Assembly: GCA_004352715.1 (NCBI GenBank)
Contig: SCFE01000014.1
Coordinates: forward strand, 2,515,913 to 2,579,912
Length of the DNA stretch: 64,000 bases
Origin: Hofstenia miamia
Lineage: Eukaryota > Xenacoelomorpha > Acoela
Direction: 5' to 3'
Shown here: piece after piece, positions 1 through 11,560 of the stretch
How the letters are laid out: every line of letters begins with the position of its first letter
Position numbering within the stretch: the first letter of the stretch is position 1
Notes under the pieces: model-generated
What the model saw: only the letters and a program-made list of their open reading frames with translations
Databases searched by the model: none
Told to the model about the DNA's origin: nothing
Position numbers and translations under genes: made by a program

Positions 1-569
1 AGAACTCTACAATTAATTCAAGACATTTTAAAAGTTTAGCTGATCAATTTTCATGTAAACATTCATATCCGGTAATGATTGTTATTCAAGATAATTACAA
101 GAACGAAAATAAGAAGAGGAAGTACCTGTAGTAAACACTATATAAAATTCAGGAGTTTAAGTAAGAGATATTTCTGGGTTATACATTTTAGAATAAATAT
201 GACTCCTTCACCCTGTGCAATGACTAATGTACAGGGCTAAAAGAAGTTTACGTGTGAGTTAAAATAATTTTTAAACATTAAAATAAACGCATCGCTTTAG
301 TTCGGCTCTTTTTAGTTAGGAAAAATTTGGCGCTATGAGTTCAATTTCAACGTTAGGAGAAATTTGTTCTTGTATTGATTTGGAAGCTGATGTTTTAGTA
401 TCAAAATCTTAAAGCAAGTAATATATTTATTGGTGAGCATTGCAAAAACGGTTCTTATTAAAATAAACGCTAAATGACGTGATTTAAGGAAAATTAACAT
501 CAAAATAAACGTTACAATAAACTGATTCTTGCAAAAAACTCGAATGTCAACGGTGCACAAATGCAAACA
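1..569. other. Intergenic, no gene recognised
   Basis: The stretch is AT-rich with only short low-complexity reading frames. I see no conserved protein, RNA gene or repeat boundary before the Tc1-type terminal repeat at 572. Confidence 0.5.
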
Positions 570-571
570 TA

Positions 572-1108
572 CAGCCTTGTGCATAATAGTTCGGGCTAAT
601 ATTTTTCACATTAACGTTGTTCTCTTCGTTGTTACTGGTACTTTGAAAGTGTGAATACCTTATTTCAGAATATACCTTTTACCATTTAGGTCTAAGCTAA
701 AGATTTCTGACAATTGCTGATCATTATTCCCCGAAAAATGCGTGATAAAAAAATTTCCTTTGAAATACGAAAAATGATTGTTTCAAAATTCCTGGAAAAA
801 ATTCCACAAAAAATTTGAATTGCTTCAATAATCAAAGCAAATAGAATTCAATTATTTGAAATTATAAAAGAACCAGTCAAATTGGGTGATTAGCAAAACC
901 AGGCGCTCTTCTAAACCAACGGACCGTTCTCAATCAAATTTAGCACTTCTTTCCAGAGTTAGTAAGCGTTTGACGTCGAAGCAGTTAAACGTAGATTGGA
1001 TAGATGGATATTTTGGTAATGAATCCACAATTCACCGAATTTTAAACAAATATGGGCTATATGGTCGATTAAAATTGGAATTAGTTCAAATTATTATGCA
1101 CAAGGCTG
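572..1108 (+). mobile_element. Non-autonomous Tc1-type DNA transposon with perfect TIRs
   Basis: A 16 bp perfect terminal inverted repeat, CAGCCTTGTGCATAAT at 572-587 and its reverse complement at 1093-1108, is flanked on both sides by TA (570-571 and 1109-1110). TA is the target duplication of the Tc1/mariner superfamily. The element is only 537 bp. Inside, from an ATG at 738, a decayed reading frame resembles the N-terminal helix-turn-helix DNA-binding part of Tc1-like transposases, ending near a 'RILNKYGLYGRL' stretch before 1080. The catalytic DDE part is absent, so this is an internally deleted copy that would need a transposase supplied in trans. A related inverted fragment lies at about 7262-7782. 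Confidence 0.85.
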
Positions 1109-1110
1109 TA

Positions 1111-1522
1111 CCTATATATAGGTTGGTAAGGAATTAGTTAATAATATATTGGAAATTAATTGCAATATATTGCAATAATTGCAACACTTTGAAAAAAATA
1201 CTAAATAAATTTTCAGCTCATCATCTCAAAATAGATCAATAATTGTAGATATCGCCACATGCAATTATAAATATTATGATTGTGCTACTTTGTTTTTAAT
1301 AATAAAGAACAAAAATATCGGATTTAGCAGATTTGAAATTTTGAGATCATTTTGATCATTACTGATTCATGTATCTACTATAAAATTCAAATATACTGGT
1401 CTAAACGAATATCAACAACGCATTAGCGGCTTAGAAGAGTAACAGATATTTTACCAATTGAATTTTTCAATATTTCAATATTTCACACTATAATAATAAT
1501 GTGATCGAAGATTTACTTTTAA
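1111..1522. other. Spacer without recognisable gene
   Basis: AT-rich sequence between the Tc1-type element and the LINE remnant. It may include the 3' untranslated end of the minus-strand LINE, but I see no coding signal. Confidence 0.4.
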
Positions 1523-3200
1523 TTAATTATCAAGAAAAGAAATTGATTGTCGGCCATATTTATACTTAAATAAAATTGAGGCTGCATGGAATTGTACTTG
1601 ATATAGCGGGGATAATATATTATACTTTCGTCTATATTCACTAACATGGTCATGCTTACGTGCAAAATTTAGTGTTTTTAATGCCCAATTAAAAGTTTTT
1701 GATAATAAATAGCGGCTTTTTGTATTAAAATTTGCGATAAACAAAAGGCATGTAATAATTGAACGTGATAATCTGGTCCAAAATTTCTGAGGTGGTATAA
1801 GTATCTAACGCCAGAAGCCATTTTTGTAACTTTTTTAGGAGAAATTTATCGAATTTTAAATCTTTGTCAATGTCAACACCTAAATATGTAACATGATCAG
1901 ATTGTTTTATTGGAACACTGTTAACAATTGTGTTTTTTCATATAGATTTTTAATTGATTGGATGAGAAATACCTAGAAAGATTTTCAATATCACTTTGTA
2001 AATTTTTGTAACCCTAAATGCATCATTATCTGTATTTATAAGGCAGGTATCATCAGCAAATTGATATATTTCAATATGTTATACATGTTTAATTATGTCA
2101 TTTACATATATTGCAAATAAAATTGGCCCTAGTACTGTGCCTTGAGGCACTCCTCGATCGGTTTTAATATAATCAAATTTCATATTATTCACTAAAACAC
2201 GCTGTTTTCTATTTTCTAAAAAACTCATAAGTAACTTAATTGAATTATTTTGAAGTCCGTAATTTTTAAGTTTAATCGCCAAAATTTCAAAGTTCATTGA
2301 ATTAAAAGCTTTGCTTAAGTCTAGAAGTGCTATGCAACTGGATTTATTTTGAGATTTATTTGAGGATATTTTTTCAATAATTGAAATAATTGCGTCACTT
2401 GTACTGTTTAGCGCGGAAACCATATTGTTTAGATGATAAAATATTCTCAGATGCAAGGTATTGGTTGATTTGAATATGCAATAATTTTTCGAATAATTTA
2501 CTAAAAGGGTGTGTTATTGAGATTGGCCTATAATTTTTAGCAATGAGGGGATCTCCAATTTTATACAAAGGTGTTATGTCTGACTCTTTCATTATTTCCG
2601 GAAATTTGTTTTCCACTATACATTGATTAAATGCAAATGATAGATGTTCGCCAAATATATGAAAGAATTTCTTAATGATAAAGTACGGTAAATGAGTGGA
2701 ACCTGAAGATTTATTAACGTCTAAATTGTGTACAATAGTTTCTAATTCTCTTAAGGTGGACAGCCTAAATTGAAACGTTGACTTACAATTTGATTGCCTA
2801 AGTTCTGATAGAGAAGGTTTAGGAAAATTGAATTTACCTAATTCTTTAAATGTCTGATTTAAATGATTTAGTATCCTTTTTTTATCGGTAAATATTTTAT
2901 TATCAACATTAATTTCTGAAATGTCACTATTGAGCCCATTAGATTTCCCAATAAAACGGTTTAGAAATTTCCACTTTTGTTTAGAAGAATTTAAATTTTT
3001 AAAAAAATTGAGGTTGTTTTAAAGCTAAATTTTAGTACGTAAGTCCTTAATTAATTTCTTTAATCTTTCGTAATTAGTCCAATTTATTTCGGTCGGATTA
3101 GTTTAGCTAGTTCAAAGAGTTTCTGCTTTATGTTTACGGTATTCTTAATTACTTGATGATCAGTCGTGCTTAAATTAAAGCGTCGTGATTTATTAACTAC
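1523..3200 (-). mobile_element. Non-LTR retrotransposon (LINE) reverse transcriptase remnant
   Basis: Several minus-strand frames line up as one decayed LINE ORF2. From high to low coordinates they are the pre-RT linker (about 3010-2640), fingers with 'NYRPISI' and 'SKLFEKLLHIQINQYL' (2616-2395), palm with 'LLDLSKAFNSM' and 'GVPQGTVLGPILFAIYVNDI' (2456-2079), the catalytic FADDT box (2047-2061), and a thumb/C-terminal region (1744-1523). Frames change between blocks, so it cannot encode a full enzyme. No endonuclease domain is visible, which suggests 5' truncation. The family resembles CR1/Jockey-type LINEs, but I cannot assign the clade firmly. Confidence 0.85.
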
Positions 3201-3262
3201 TTAATAATAATAATAATAATAATAATAATATTAATAATAATAATAATAATAACAATAATAGT
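3201..3262. repeat. (AAT)n microsatellite
   Basis: Nearly pure TAA/AAT repeats directly adjoin the 5' side of the minus-strand LINE remnant. Confidence 0.9.
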
Positions 3263-3387
3263 AATGTATTATATTGATTACTCCAATACAAAAGAATCAA
3301 GATTGAAACTTCAATGGATACGATTGCGCAGAAACCGGTATGGAAAAATTGAACGTTTTTTTCCATTTTCACTTTTTGTTATGAATA

Positions 3388-3389
<2 letters not shown>

Positions 3390-3440
<51 letters not shown>
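3390..3440. repeat. (TA)n microsatellite
   Basis: About 50 bp of almost uninterrupted TA dinucleotides. The plus-strand reading frame through it (IYIYIY) is an artefact of the repeat. Confidence 0.9.
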
Positions 3441-3444
<4 letters not shown>

Positions 3445-4605
3445 ATGAGTAAGCTATGTTAAATTGTAATTATTTGTTCATAAACACTTTGCTTCATTTT
3501 ACTAGCGAAGCATTTGGTTACCTAAGCATCCAGTTAGTGAAACATCCCAATTGTGAAATATCTGCAGATCCTTAGAAGAATACATAAACACAATGTATGC
3601 ATTAAAAAACTTATTCACTGTAACTAAAAGTTAAGATATTTTTATAAAATTTTGTATTGCAGTCAATATATCACAAAAAAATGTAACCTAGGACATTATG
3701 GTATCAAGAGCTTCTTAGATTCACTTATGTGGGAAGCGAACTACAAAACAGTTTATAAATTCATTATTTGAGATGTTAGTAATTCACCAGCTGCTTATTT
3801 AAACAACAAAAAATACATTGGATTTTAACAACAATGATAAATAGCAAATTCAGACATTAAAAAAGACAAACTAATGCTGCTATCTAATGCATTCCGACTG
3901 TTAGTGACTGAAAAGGACAATATGTTAAATATAAATAGACATGAGATTATATTGAAACCCAAGTAATTGGTCATATTAACTAAGCCTGTATCCATTTCAA
4001 AAATCAGAATTACATGTATGCTTAGAATAGAAGAGTATCTAAAAACAACAAATCACATTAGAATGACCAACAAGTAAATCAATAAAATGCAATTCTACAA
4101 AGTCATACAGAGGTATTTCTAAATTGCACATCAGGTTAGCAAAGCAACGTCTTAAAAACAATGTGTTGATCAGTGTAGCAAGTGAGTGTAAATAACAAAA
4201 AATAATATCATAAAATTATACATAATCTAATAAAATTTAACATAATAATAGTGAAAATGATTTTTTCTGTACCTTCGCCAACTGTTCTACTTTAGCAAAG
4301 AGATCAACATTGATTAAATTATTTATTAATTGTGATGATGTCCTAAAAATGATGTATTTAATTTCCACAAATCGAAATAAATAATGATATTTCACAGCAA
4401 TAGTTCTTTCTTATCTTTTCATTCAATATTCCTTACTTTTAATCTATTTTAGAAATGCTTATTAAATAATAGGAAGAGCAAAATTTCTGAGAGCACAATA
4501 TTTTTTAAAAAAATATCGAGCTAAAACGAGCTTCATTAAAAGATTTTATTATGTGGCGAGCCGAGCCGAGCCGAACTTACTCAAAATTTAAAGAATTAAG
4601 CCGAG
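3441..4605. other. Gene-free AT-rich stretch
   Basis: I see no conserved reading frame. A short GC-richer motif, GCCGAG repeated in tandem, lies at 4556-4605 directly before the gap. Confidence 0.5.
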
Positions 4606-4927
4606 NNNNNNNNNNNNNNNNNNNNNNNNNNNNNNNNNNNNNNNNNNNNNNNNNNNNNNNNNNNNNNNNNNNNNNNNNNNNNNNNNNNNNNNNNNNNNNN
4701 NNNNNNNNNNNNNNNNNNNNNNNNNNNNNNNNNNNNNNNNNNNNNNNNNNNNNNNNNNNNNNNNNNNNNNNNNNNNNNNNNNNNNNNNNNNNNNNNNNNN
4801 NNNNNNNNNNNNNNNNNNNNNNNNNNNNNNNNNNNNNNNNNNNNNNNNNNNNNNNNNNNNNNNNNNNNNNNNNNNNNNNNNNNNNNNNNNNNNNNNNNNN
4901 NNNNNNNNNNNNNNNNNNNNNNNNNNN
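4606..4927. other. Assembly gap (N run)
   Basis: 322 unresolved bases. The left flank is a GAGCCGAGCC repeat and the right flank has a C homopolymer, so a low-complexity repeat probably caused the gap. Confidence 0.99.
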
Positions 4928-5307
4928 AAGACATAAGAACTTAACCCCCCCCCCCTCCCTCGCCATCTATTGTTAATTGAATATCTTTTTCATTTATAAT
5001 ATACTATATCAAAGTTAAAATATATTTACAAATGCATAGACTGTAATTTTATTTACCGACTCGTATTTCCCATACTGGTATTTGCAAAGATGTTGGAAAA
5101 ATACCATCCTCGTGAGTTATTTTGCAACATAGCTAGTAAATATTTCACTTAACAATAAAATCTAATTTACACTTCAAGCTGTTCATTCGGCTATTGCTAA
5201 ATGTAAAATCTGTGGTGAACTGGTTTTAATTGGATGCATCGTCATCCATTTCTTTTCCTATTTGAATGACTAAGGTATGTACCTTGAAAGCTTCAAATGT
5301 CTACTGA

Positions 5308-5440
5308 TCACAGATCACCCAGTGGTAAATGGACGAAGGTGTCGTCATCGTTAAGATGGGATACGTCAGCAGCTTGTTCTTGAACTTCTTGACTTTCGTC
5401 TGAGCCATTGGACACAAGTCTTGATAATTGTATAGAATAA
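5308..5440 (-). CDS. Possible terminal exon of an unidentified gene
   Basis: A minus-strand frame ends at a TGA at 5308 and encodes an acidic C-terminal tail of about 44 residues (from YSIQLSRLVSNGS to the C-terminal FVHLPLGDL). Its base composition is clearly less AT-rich than its surroundings. A plausible splice acceptor (pyrimidine-rich, ending TTCTAG) lies just upstream at 5441-5449, which would give an exon starting in phase 2. The frame stays open upstream to 5586, but that part is low-quality and hydrophobic. I do not recognise the protein. The 'NDDDTFVHL' stretch fits the loose acidic-F-x-x-L pattern of LC3-interacting motifs, which is weak evidence. No matching upstream exon was found in this window, so this could also be a pseudogene fragment. 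Confidence 0.35.
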
Positions 5441-5599
5441 CTAGAATCATAGGTCAGAAGCAGTGCATTAGTGTAAAGAATAAGCATGCTTACTCCAAAT
5501 CCAAGCCTTGAATGTTTAATAGTACAATCACAACAGTCAAAATGAAAAAATATTATGTATGCTAATAGTACTTTGTACAATCGCACTTGTGTATTTTGA

Positions 5600-7250
5600 T
5601 GATTTTATTAATGTACTGTAAATGTAGTAACTAATATCTGAAATGGTTTCCAAACCCAAGTTAGAATTTTTCAAGTTTTAGTCTATAACTGACTGTTATT
5701 TCTATGTAAAGATTGATATGCTCTTCAAAAATGTTGATAATACTAGAAATAATTACAAAGTGATTTTCAGTGATTGATGTGATGGAAATCTAAGGAATAA
5801 AATAATTTAAACACTAAATGTTTGGAAATTTACTTATTGTTTTGTTTCTGTGTACTGTTATTCAATATAGTTATCTTGCTGAAACGAAATGCAAGACTTA
5901 TTAACTACACACGGAGTTAATCAATGCGTGCTCGAACAAAAAGATTTTTGAACAGTTCTGCTGTCAATTTGTCAAGAGGCATTCTAAAGCAATATACCAA
6001 TGACTATAAAAAATTGTGCAAAAGCCGTCTATATTTCTATAGTTAGGATTTGTAAATATACGCTTAGTTTCTCTTTCTCTCATAAAAGCAGGTAAAATTT
6101 CGATTTTTATATTTTTTTCATAAGAAAAGCAACAGTTAAATAAGGTTATGACTGAGCTCGATATTTGCGATCAGCTTGATATTAAAATGCAAGCAAAATA
6201 TGTAAGCAAATTGAATTTATTAATTATAACTTTAATAAACAAACGCAAAAAAGGTGATTATTTGTACGTTGATATAAGTTTATAATATAACCCAAGATGC
6301 TAACCACTTTAAAATTGATGAGACCAATACTTAATCAAGTGAAAACTGTTAATCATATATGTATGTAAGAAAGAATTTAAAATATTATTTATAACGGATA
6401 AGTGAATTTATCGTTTAATCTAATGCTGAACGTACTGGTCATTTGTTGCTTTTACCTTTTTAAGGTCTTTTTCAATTTTAAGGTAACTAGCTATTTGAAA
6501 CATTTCCAACAATTAATATTTAGTAATGGATTGCTGCCTTCATTTCTACCCATTAAAGTTAAAATTATAATTTCAGAAATCTCATTCTTGTATTTAAGCA
6601 TCGATCTGCAGTCATGACCCCATCTAAATACGGGAATTATAGTAATCAAGTACAAACTCAATCGGCAGCTTCATTTTACATTATGTATTTATATATTTAA
6701 CACAGTTAATAGTGGATGGGTGCTGTTTTCATTTACTTTTCAATTTTATCAATTATTTAAACGGTCACATAAATAAAATATTCAAAATAGATGTTGGAAG
6801 AATTCATGCCTCCAGCAAGGAGATTATATTAATTAGTTAAATTCATTGTCATGATTTCATGAAATTTATTTATCATAAATGAAATAATTTCAGTAATTCT
6901 CGCACTAAAAAACGATCTGAATGTTCAAATATAATTAATGAAAATGGCTTCATAATTTTAACGGATTATTTTTAGGTTTTCAAATTGTGTATAAGATTCA
7001 AGTAATTTTTCATGCTTTTGCGATGTACCATGCATTTCCTACAATTTTCGCTCGTTTTTATAAAAAAATTTTAAACGCTCAACTAACGAACTAACAAAGG
7101 TGTCCAAAATCTTCAAATTGCAAGCCTATCACGCCACGTCTACGTCGCTGTTGCTGCCATGGTCTTCAGATCACTTTAATGTCTAAACATTAGGAAGGGA
7201 AAAACTAAAAATTTTTGTAGAAATAGGATTTTTCCTTGAAGTTTTAGGTT
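5600..7250. other. No gene recognised
   Basis: AT-rich sequence with only short, low-complexity frames. It could hold an intron of the putative gene ending at 5308, but I find no exon. Confidence 0.45.
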
Positions 7251-7261
7251 TTCACGTACTA

Positions 7262-7782
7262 ATTAAATAATTCCAAGTATAACTGATCGTATAGCCCATA
7301 TTTGTTTAAAATTCGCTGAATTGTGGATTCATGGCCAAAATATCCATCTATCCAATCTACTTTTAACTGCTTCTACGTCAAACGCTTACTAACCCTGGAA
7401 AGAAGGGCTAAATTTGCTTGGGATCGGCCCGTGGGTTTAGAAGAGCGACTGGTTTTGCTAATCGCCCAATTTGACTGGTTCTTTTATAATTTCAAATAAT
7501 TGAATTCTATTTACTTTGATTATTGAAGAAATTCAAATTTTTTGTGGAATTTTTTCCAGGAATTTTGAAACTATAATTTTTCGTAGTTAGCAGGAAAGTT
7601 ACCACGCATTTTGCGATGAATAATGATATAAGTGCTCAGCAATTGACAAAATGTTAAGCTTAGACCTAAATGCTAACGGGAACATTCTGAAATTAAGCAT
7701 TCACACTTTTAAAGTACCAGTAACAACGAAGAGAACAATGTTAATGTCAATAGCATTAGTCCGAACATTTATGCACAAGGCT
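7262..7782 (-). mobile_element. Tc1-type transposon fragment, inverted relative of the 572-1108 copy
   Basis: The reverse complement of this stretch matches 572-1080 over most of its length, including the helix-turn-helix-coding part and the terminal ATGCACAAGGCTG (about 7770-7782). The opposite terminal repeat seen in the first copy is missing, and the match ends near 7265 where the two copies diverge. Stops and indels show it is dead. Confidence 0.75.
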
Positions 7783-7799
7783 GTACTTCAGGCACAGAA

Positions 7800-8948
7800 A
7801 TATTGTTTGCACAAATTTTCACCATAACAGGAGAGGCCATTTATCCATAGATGTGTTAATATCCAAGGAGTCACAAAATATTGAATAAAATTGTAGGAAA
7901 TTGTATGAAATAGACAAAATCGTACACGCACATTTACTATTTGGCATTGAAACTGAGATTCCATAGATCAAGTAATGCTAGCCATGCAATACATAGCAGA
8001 TAGTTCCGCATTTGCTCATTTGGAATAACGTACGGCTGATATATACAAATGTCTCACTATTCAAATACTATGTTAAAAACTTTATACGAAAAATATATTT
8101 TTACGATTGTACAGTTTAGAATTTTCCGAATAAAAAGAAACTAGAACTAATACAAAACAGCTATTCTTGTTTTCAGATGTTTCAAATTTGGTTTACAGGT
8201 TCACTGCAAAATTACATATGTTTAAAGGTAACTCTTACATTTCATCTTTATCTGATGTTTGGAGGGACTAGTTTGCATTGGAACGATACACCGGCTTTGT
8301 TATACAGACATTTCGACATTGCACAGTAATTTTTTGTTTAGCAGAAGATACATTGATTGCATTATTTTTTAAGAACTATAAATTCAGAAAACATTTAAAA
8401 TATTCCGGCAAATAAAACTGACACATGAATTCAAAAAGGTTCATTTTGCAATTGGCATTGCGTATATTTTAGAATTTATACCCAGGGTTGTCAGCACTGC
8501 AAATGACTAAAATTTACACGCAGCGCGCAATAAAATTGAAAAAAACTAAAAGAAATAGAAGTATGCCAATCAACTCGTTCCAAGTATAGGTCTACTTTAG
8601 TCCAACAAAAGAGGCCAACAGACTATTTAAAAGCATTGGTTACACAATTAAACGAGGCAGACTACTAATTTAAGTTTGACACTACTACGCTTGAAGATTC
8701 TTTCAAATATAACTTCAAACATCTTGTGAGCCACCGAAAATAAACTCAATTAGTAATTGAGTGGTCTATAGTAGACTTGTAATTTGTTACAATTTCCACT
8801 CCGGTTAAATGTTCAATACCAACTAAAGCAGCCCAATTGTTTTAATACATAATTTCGCATGATATTTTAAGTATCAAAATTATACATTTTTAAAGAAAAA
8901 TATTAAAATATTTATAATTTCAATAAATTGTAATTACAAAGTTCTATT
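7800..8948. other. No gene recognised; 3' flank of the secreted peptide gene
   Basis: AT-rich sequence with no conserved frame. Its right part would contain the 3' untranslated region of the minus-strand peptide gene. No perfect AATAAA is obvious there. Confidence 0.4.
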
Positions 8949-9200
8949 TTACTTATAGTAAGGGTGATATGGGTGCGGGTAAACGTATCCAGGCCAAACA
9001 GGCCGCGGGTATATTGGTCGATACCCACGATTATAAGCTGTTCTATACCATCTGCTAGGAGTGAAGTAACGCCCACCGCCATAACGTCCTCTCCGTCTCC
9101 AACCTCTACGACCTCTTCGACGTCTACGGTGAGCATCCACAATGTCACCAAACAGGAGAAGCGCCACGAATAGCAAAACTAGCAAAGTCTGTAACTTCAT
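8949..9200 (-). CDS. Small secreted Arg- and Tyr/Pro-rich cationic protein
   Basis: An intact 83-residue frame in one exon. Residues 1-23 form a classic signal peptide: a Lys, then a long Leu/Val/Phe core, then 'VDA' before a predicted cut at His24. The mature chain of about 60 residues begins with a strongly basic stretch (about 12 Arg in residues 24-46, mixed with Gly and Trp). It continues as a Tyr/Pro-rich tail ending in PYHPYYK. It has no cysteines. The start is the first ATG, about 35 bp downstream of a TATATAA-like box (9234-9242), which fits a short 5' leader. I recognise no family. Size, charge and secretion fit an antimicrobial or structural (matrix/adhesive) peptide, but this is inference. 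The coding stretch is markedly richer in G+C than its flanks, which supports a real gene. Confidence 0.7.
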   Translation of the reverse strand: MKLQTLLVLLFVALLLFGDIVDAHRRRRRGRRGWRRRGRYGGGRYFTPSRWYRTAYNRGYRPIYPRPVWPGYVYPHPYHPYYK

Positions 9201-9231
9201 GTCAAAATTAATTAATTACTGAGAGCTCTAG

Positions 9232-9243
9232 CATTATATATAA
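9232..9243 (-). promoter_or_regulatory. TATA-like box upstream of the secreted peptide gene
   Basis: On the minus strand the sequence reads TATATAATGC about 35-40 bp before the ATG at 9200. A CAGT initiator-like site follows near 9216-9219. The spacing fits a TATA promoter with a leader of only 15-20 nt, but the whole region is AT-rich. Confidence 0.35.
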
Positions 9244-9407
9244 TATTTTTCGTAGTTTAACATTAGCAAATATTTTCAATTGCTAACAATTCAACCAAAC
9301 AAAATCGAATTGTTTTCTGAGCCAAGCATGTGTTTCAATCAATTTATCAGCAAGAAAGCATGTAGTTTCAATATGAAGGTGTACATAACATTTTTGTTAA
9401 TTTTCTT

Positions 9408-9580
9408 ATATATATATATATATATATACATATATATATACATATATGTATATATGTACATATGGGTATGTGTATATGTATATATGTATGTATATATGTA
9501 TATATATGTTGTATATATGTATATGTTTTACATATGTATATATATGTATATATGTATATATATGTAAGTGTATATATATG
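9408..9580. repeat. (TA)n / TATATG compound microsatellite
   Basis: Degenerate TATATATGTATA repeats over about 170 bp. Long tyrosine/isoleucine frames on both strands are products of the repeat and not genes. Confidence 0.9.
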
Positions 9581-9837
9581 TTGTTCAAACTAGTTTGTAC
9601 ATTAATGTAATGCTGAGCAGTTTGGGGTAAGGTTACATGTTTACTTATTCATTGCTGCTATTAACCTCAAAATCTAGGTGCAGCTGCTTTGTACAATTCC
9701 TTATAATTATTCTTGCAGGCTGCTTATTACACAATTACAATATTTGCAGTGCTATGGTCTTAAATGAGATGCACTCTCAGAATTGTCTTTTATATTTCTA
9801 GTAACAGGAGATAATAAATTGCTGACATTTAAATATA

Positions 9838-9846
9838 CATGTATAT

Positions 9847-9884
<38 letters not shown>
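9838..9884. repeat. (TA)n microsatellite beside an assembly gap
   Basis: A TA dinucleotide run lies just left of the gap, and a second TA run resumes directly after it at 10459. Confidence 0.9.
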
Positions 9885-9887
<3 letters not shown>

Positions 9888-9929
9888 CAACCAATATATT
9901 TATAATGTACATTCTGCATTGTTCAAAAA

Positions 9930-10458
9930 NNNNNNNNNNNNNNNNNNNNNNNNNNNNNNNNNNNNNNNNNNNNNNNNNNNNNNNNNNNNNNNNNNNNNNN
10001 NNNNNNNNNNNNNNNNNNNNNNNNNNNNNNNNNNNNNNNNNNNNNNNNNNNNNNNNNNNNNNNNNNNNNNNNNNNNNNNNNNNNNNNNNNNNNNNNNNNN
10101 NNNNNNNNNNNNNNNNNNNNNNNNNNNNNNNNNNNNNNNNNNNNNNNNNNNNNNNNNNNNNNNNNNNNNNNNNNNNNNNNNNNNNNNNNNNNNNNNNNNN
10201 NNNNNNNNNNNNNNNNNNNNNNNNNNNNNNNNNNNNNNNNNNNNNNNNNNNNNNNNNNNNNNNNNNNNNNNNNNNNNNNNNNNNNNNNNNNNNNNNNNNN
10301 NNNNNNNNNNNNNNNNNNNNNNNNNNNNNNNNNNNNNNNNNNNNNNNNNNNNNNNNNNNNNNNNNNNNNNNNNNNNNNNNNNNNNNNNNNNNNNNNNNNN
10401 NNNNNNNNNNNNNNNNNNNNNNNNNNNNNNNNNNNNNNNNNNNNNNNNNNNNNNNNNN
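9930..10458. other. Assembly gap (N run)
   Basis: 529 unresolved bases between TA repeats. Confidence 0.99.
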
Positions 10459-10469
10459 TATATATATAT

Positions 10470-11250
10470 ATTGTATCAGGAAACAATATCATAATGTACA
10501 GTTCTCAGTGCAATTTTTTCCTCGTCGGCTGTCTTTGCACCTCCATTGTGACTTTTTCAAGGGTTGCATTGCCATAGCTAATTACCAAGCATAACTTAAA
10601 CACCTAAATACTTGAATACCCCGAGTGAATGTCAAATGAAATGAAGCTTTTCCTATTAATTGAAACTTTTCATTTTATTTGAATTTAATTAGTTGTTCTA
10701 ATATTAACTTCTATATTCTACTTTACTTTAGTTTTTATGAGGCTGTTTTTACTATGAACGTAAGACTAAGTTCACCCTAGTTCGGTATTGCAATCCAAAC
10801 CTGTAATTTTCATTTTCCTATTACCGCACACCAAGAAATTACATAAAAATTGCTATAACTAAACATCCTTTTTAAAATATCTCATCGATAGGCTTGGTAT
10901 TCATATGCAACACTTCTAGTGTTTCCTTAAAATAACTCATTGCTTCCTCGATAATTCTTCATTTACTTATTATTCATGGTATTGAAACTAAACCAAGACA
11001 TGTGCTAAACTATGAAGGTTACTTGAAAAAGATTAATAAGGAAACATTTATAAATAAGTTCACTTGAACTTCCAAAATCTCCCCAGTAAGCATCTCAGAC
11101 AATTTATTAATAGTTATGACAAGATTTCGTATTACCAGTGCTTGAAACGTGATTAAGTTTATTATTTTAACTGAAACATGTGCTTATAATTGTTATATTA
11201 TTTTTTGCTTTTTCTGAAGGAACAAATAAGGACAAGTTCTTTTATTTACA
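10470..11250. other. No gene recognised
   Basis: AT-rich sequence with short frames only and no repeat boundary that I can define. Confidence 0.45.
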
Positions 11251-11284
11251 CTAGAAGCGCGAGCATAGGTCCAATAATAATAAT

Positions 11285-11510
11285 AACTAGAAAAACACTC
11301 TGAGAGCGCAGATCTCCGCCATGCAGCTTGTGTTCTCCGGATCAGCACCAACATTTAATGGATTTCTCCTTGGGCGGAGATGCACCTCTGGTGAAAACTT
11401 GAGGTCAATTCATCTATTACTTTTTCTGTAAAGTTGCTAACAGACAAACAAACAAACCAACGCTACCAAACATAACATCCTTGGCGGAGATAATAATAAT
11501 TTATTATTTT
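11285..11510. repeat. SINE-like repeat with CTCCGCC / GGCGGAGATAATAA signature
   Basis: Two short GC-richer blocks, 'GAGCGCAGATCTCCGCCATG' near 11304 and 'CCTTGGCGGAGATAATAATA' near 11480, enclose a segment with AGACAAACAAACAAACC. The pair CTCCGCC ... GGCGGAG is self-complementary. A second diverged copy with the same order lies at 55430-55620. The dispersed, short, non-coding structure with a simple-repeat tail fits a SINE or small non-autonomous element. The exact ends are unclear. Confidence 0.6.
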
Positions 11511-11560
11511 TAGACCGCGACATACAAAATTACGTCATAGCGGTAACAAAAATAAAACAG

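Noticed and set aside
4551-4976. Long frames across the N gap
   Set aside because: They consist almost entirely of X residues. The gap has no stop codons by definition. The same holds for frames over 9930-10458, 31548-31639 and 33661-33744.
8964-9173. Plus-strand Ser/Thr-rich frame and a second minus frame (8912-9151)
   Set aside because: Shadows of the secreted peptide gene in other frames. Neither has a signal peptide or a sensible start context.
9280-9588. Tyr/Ile-rich frames on both strands
   Set aside because: Products of the TATATG microsatellite, with no independent coding signal.
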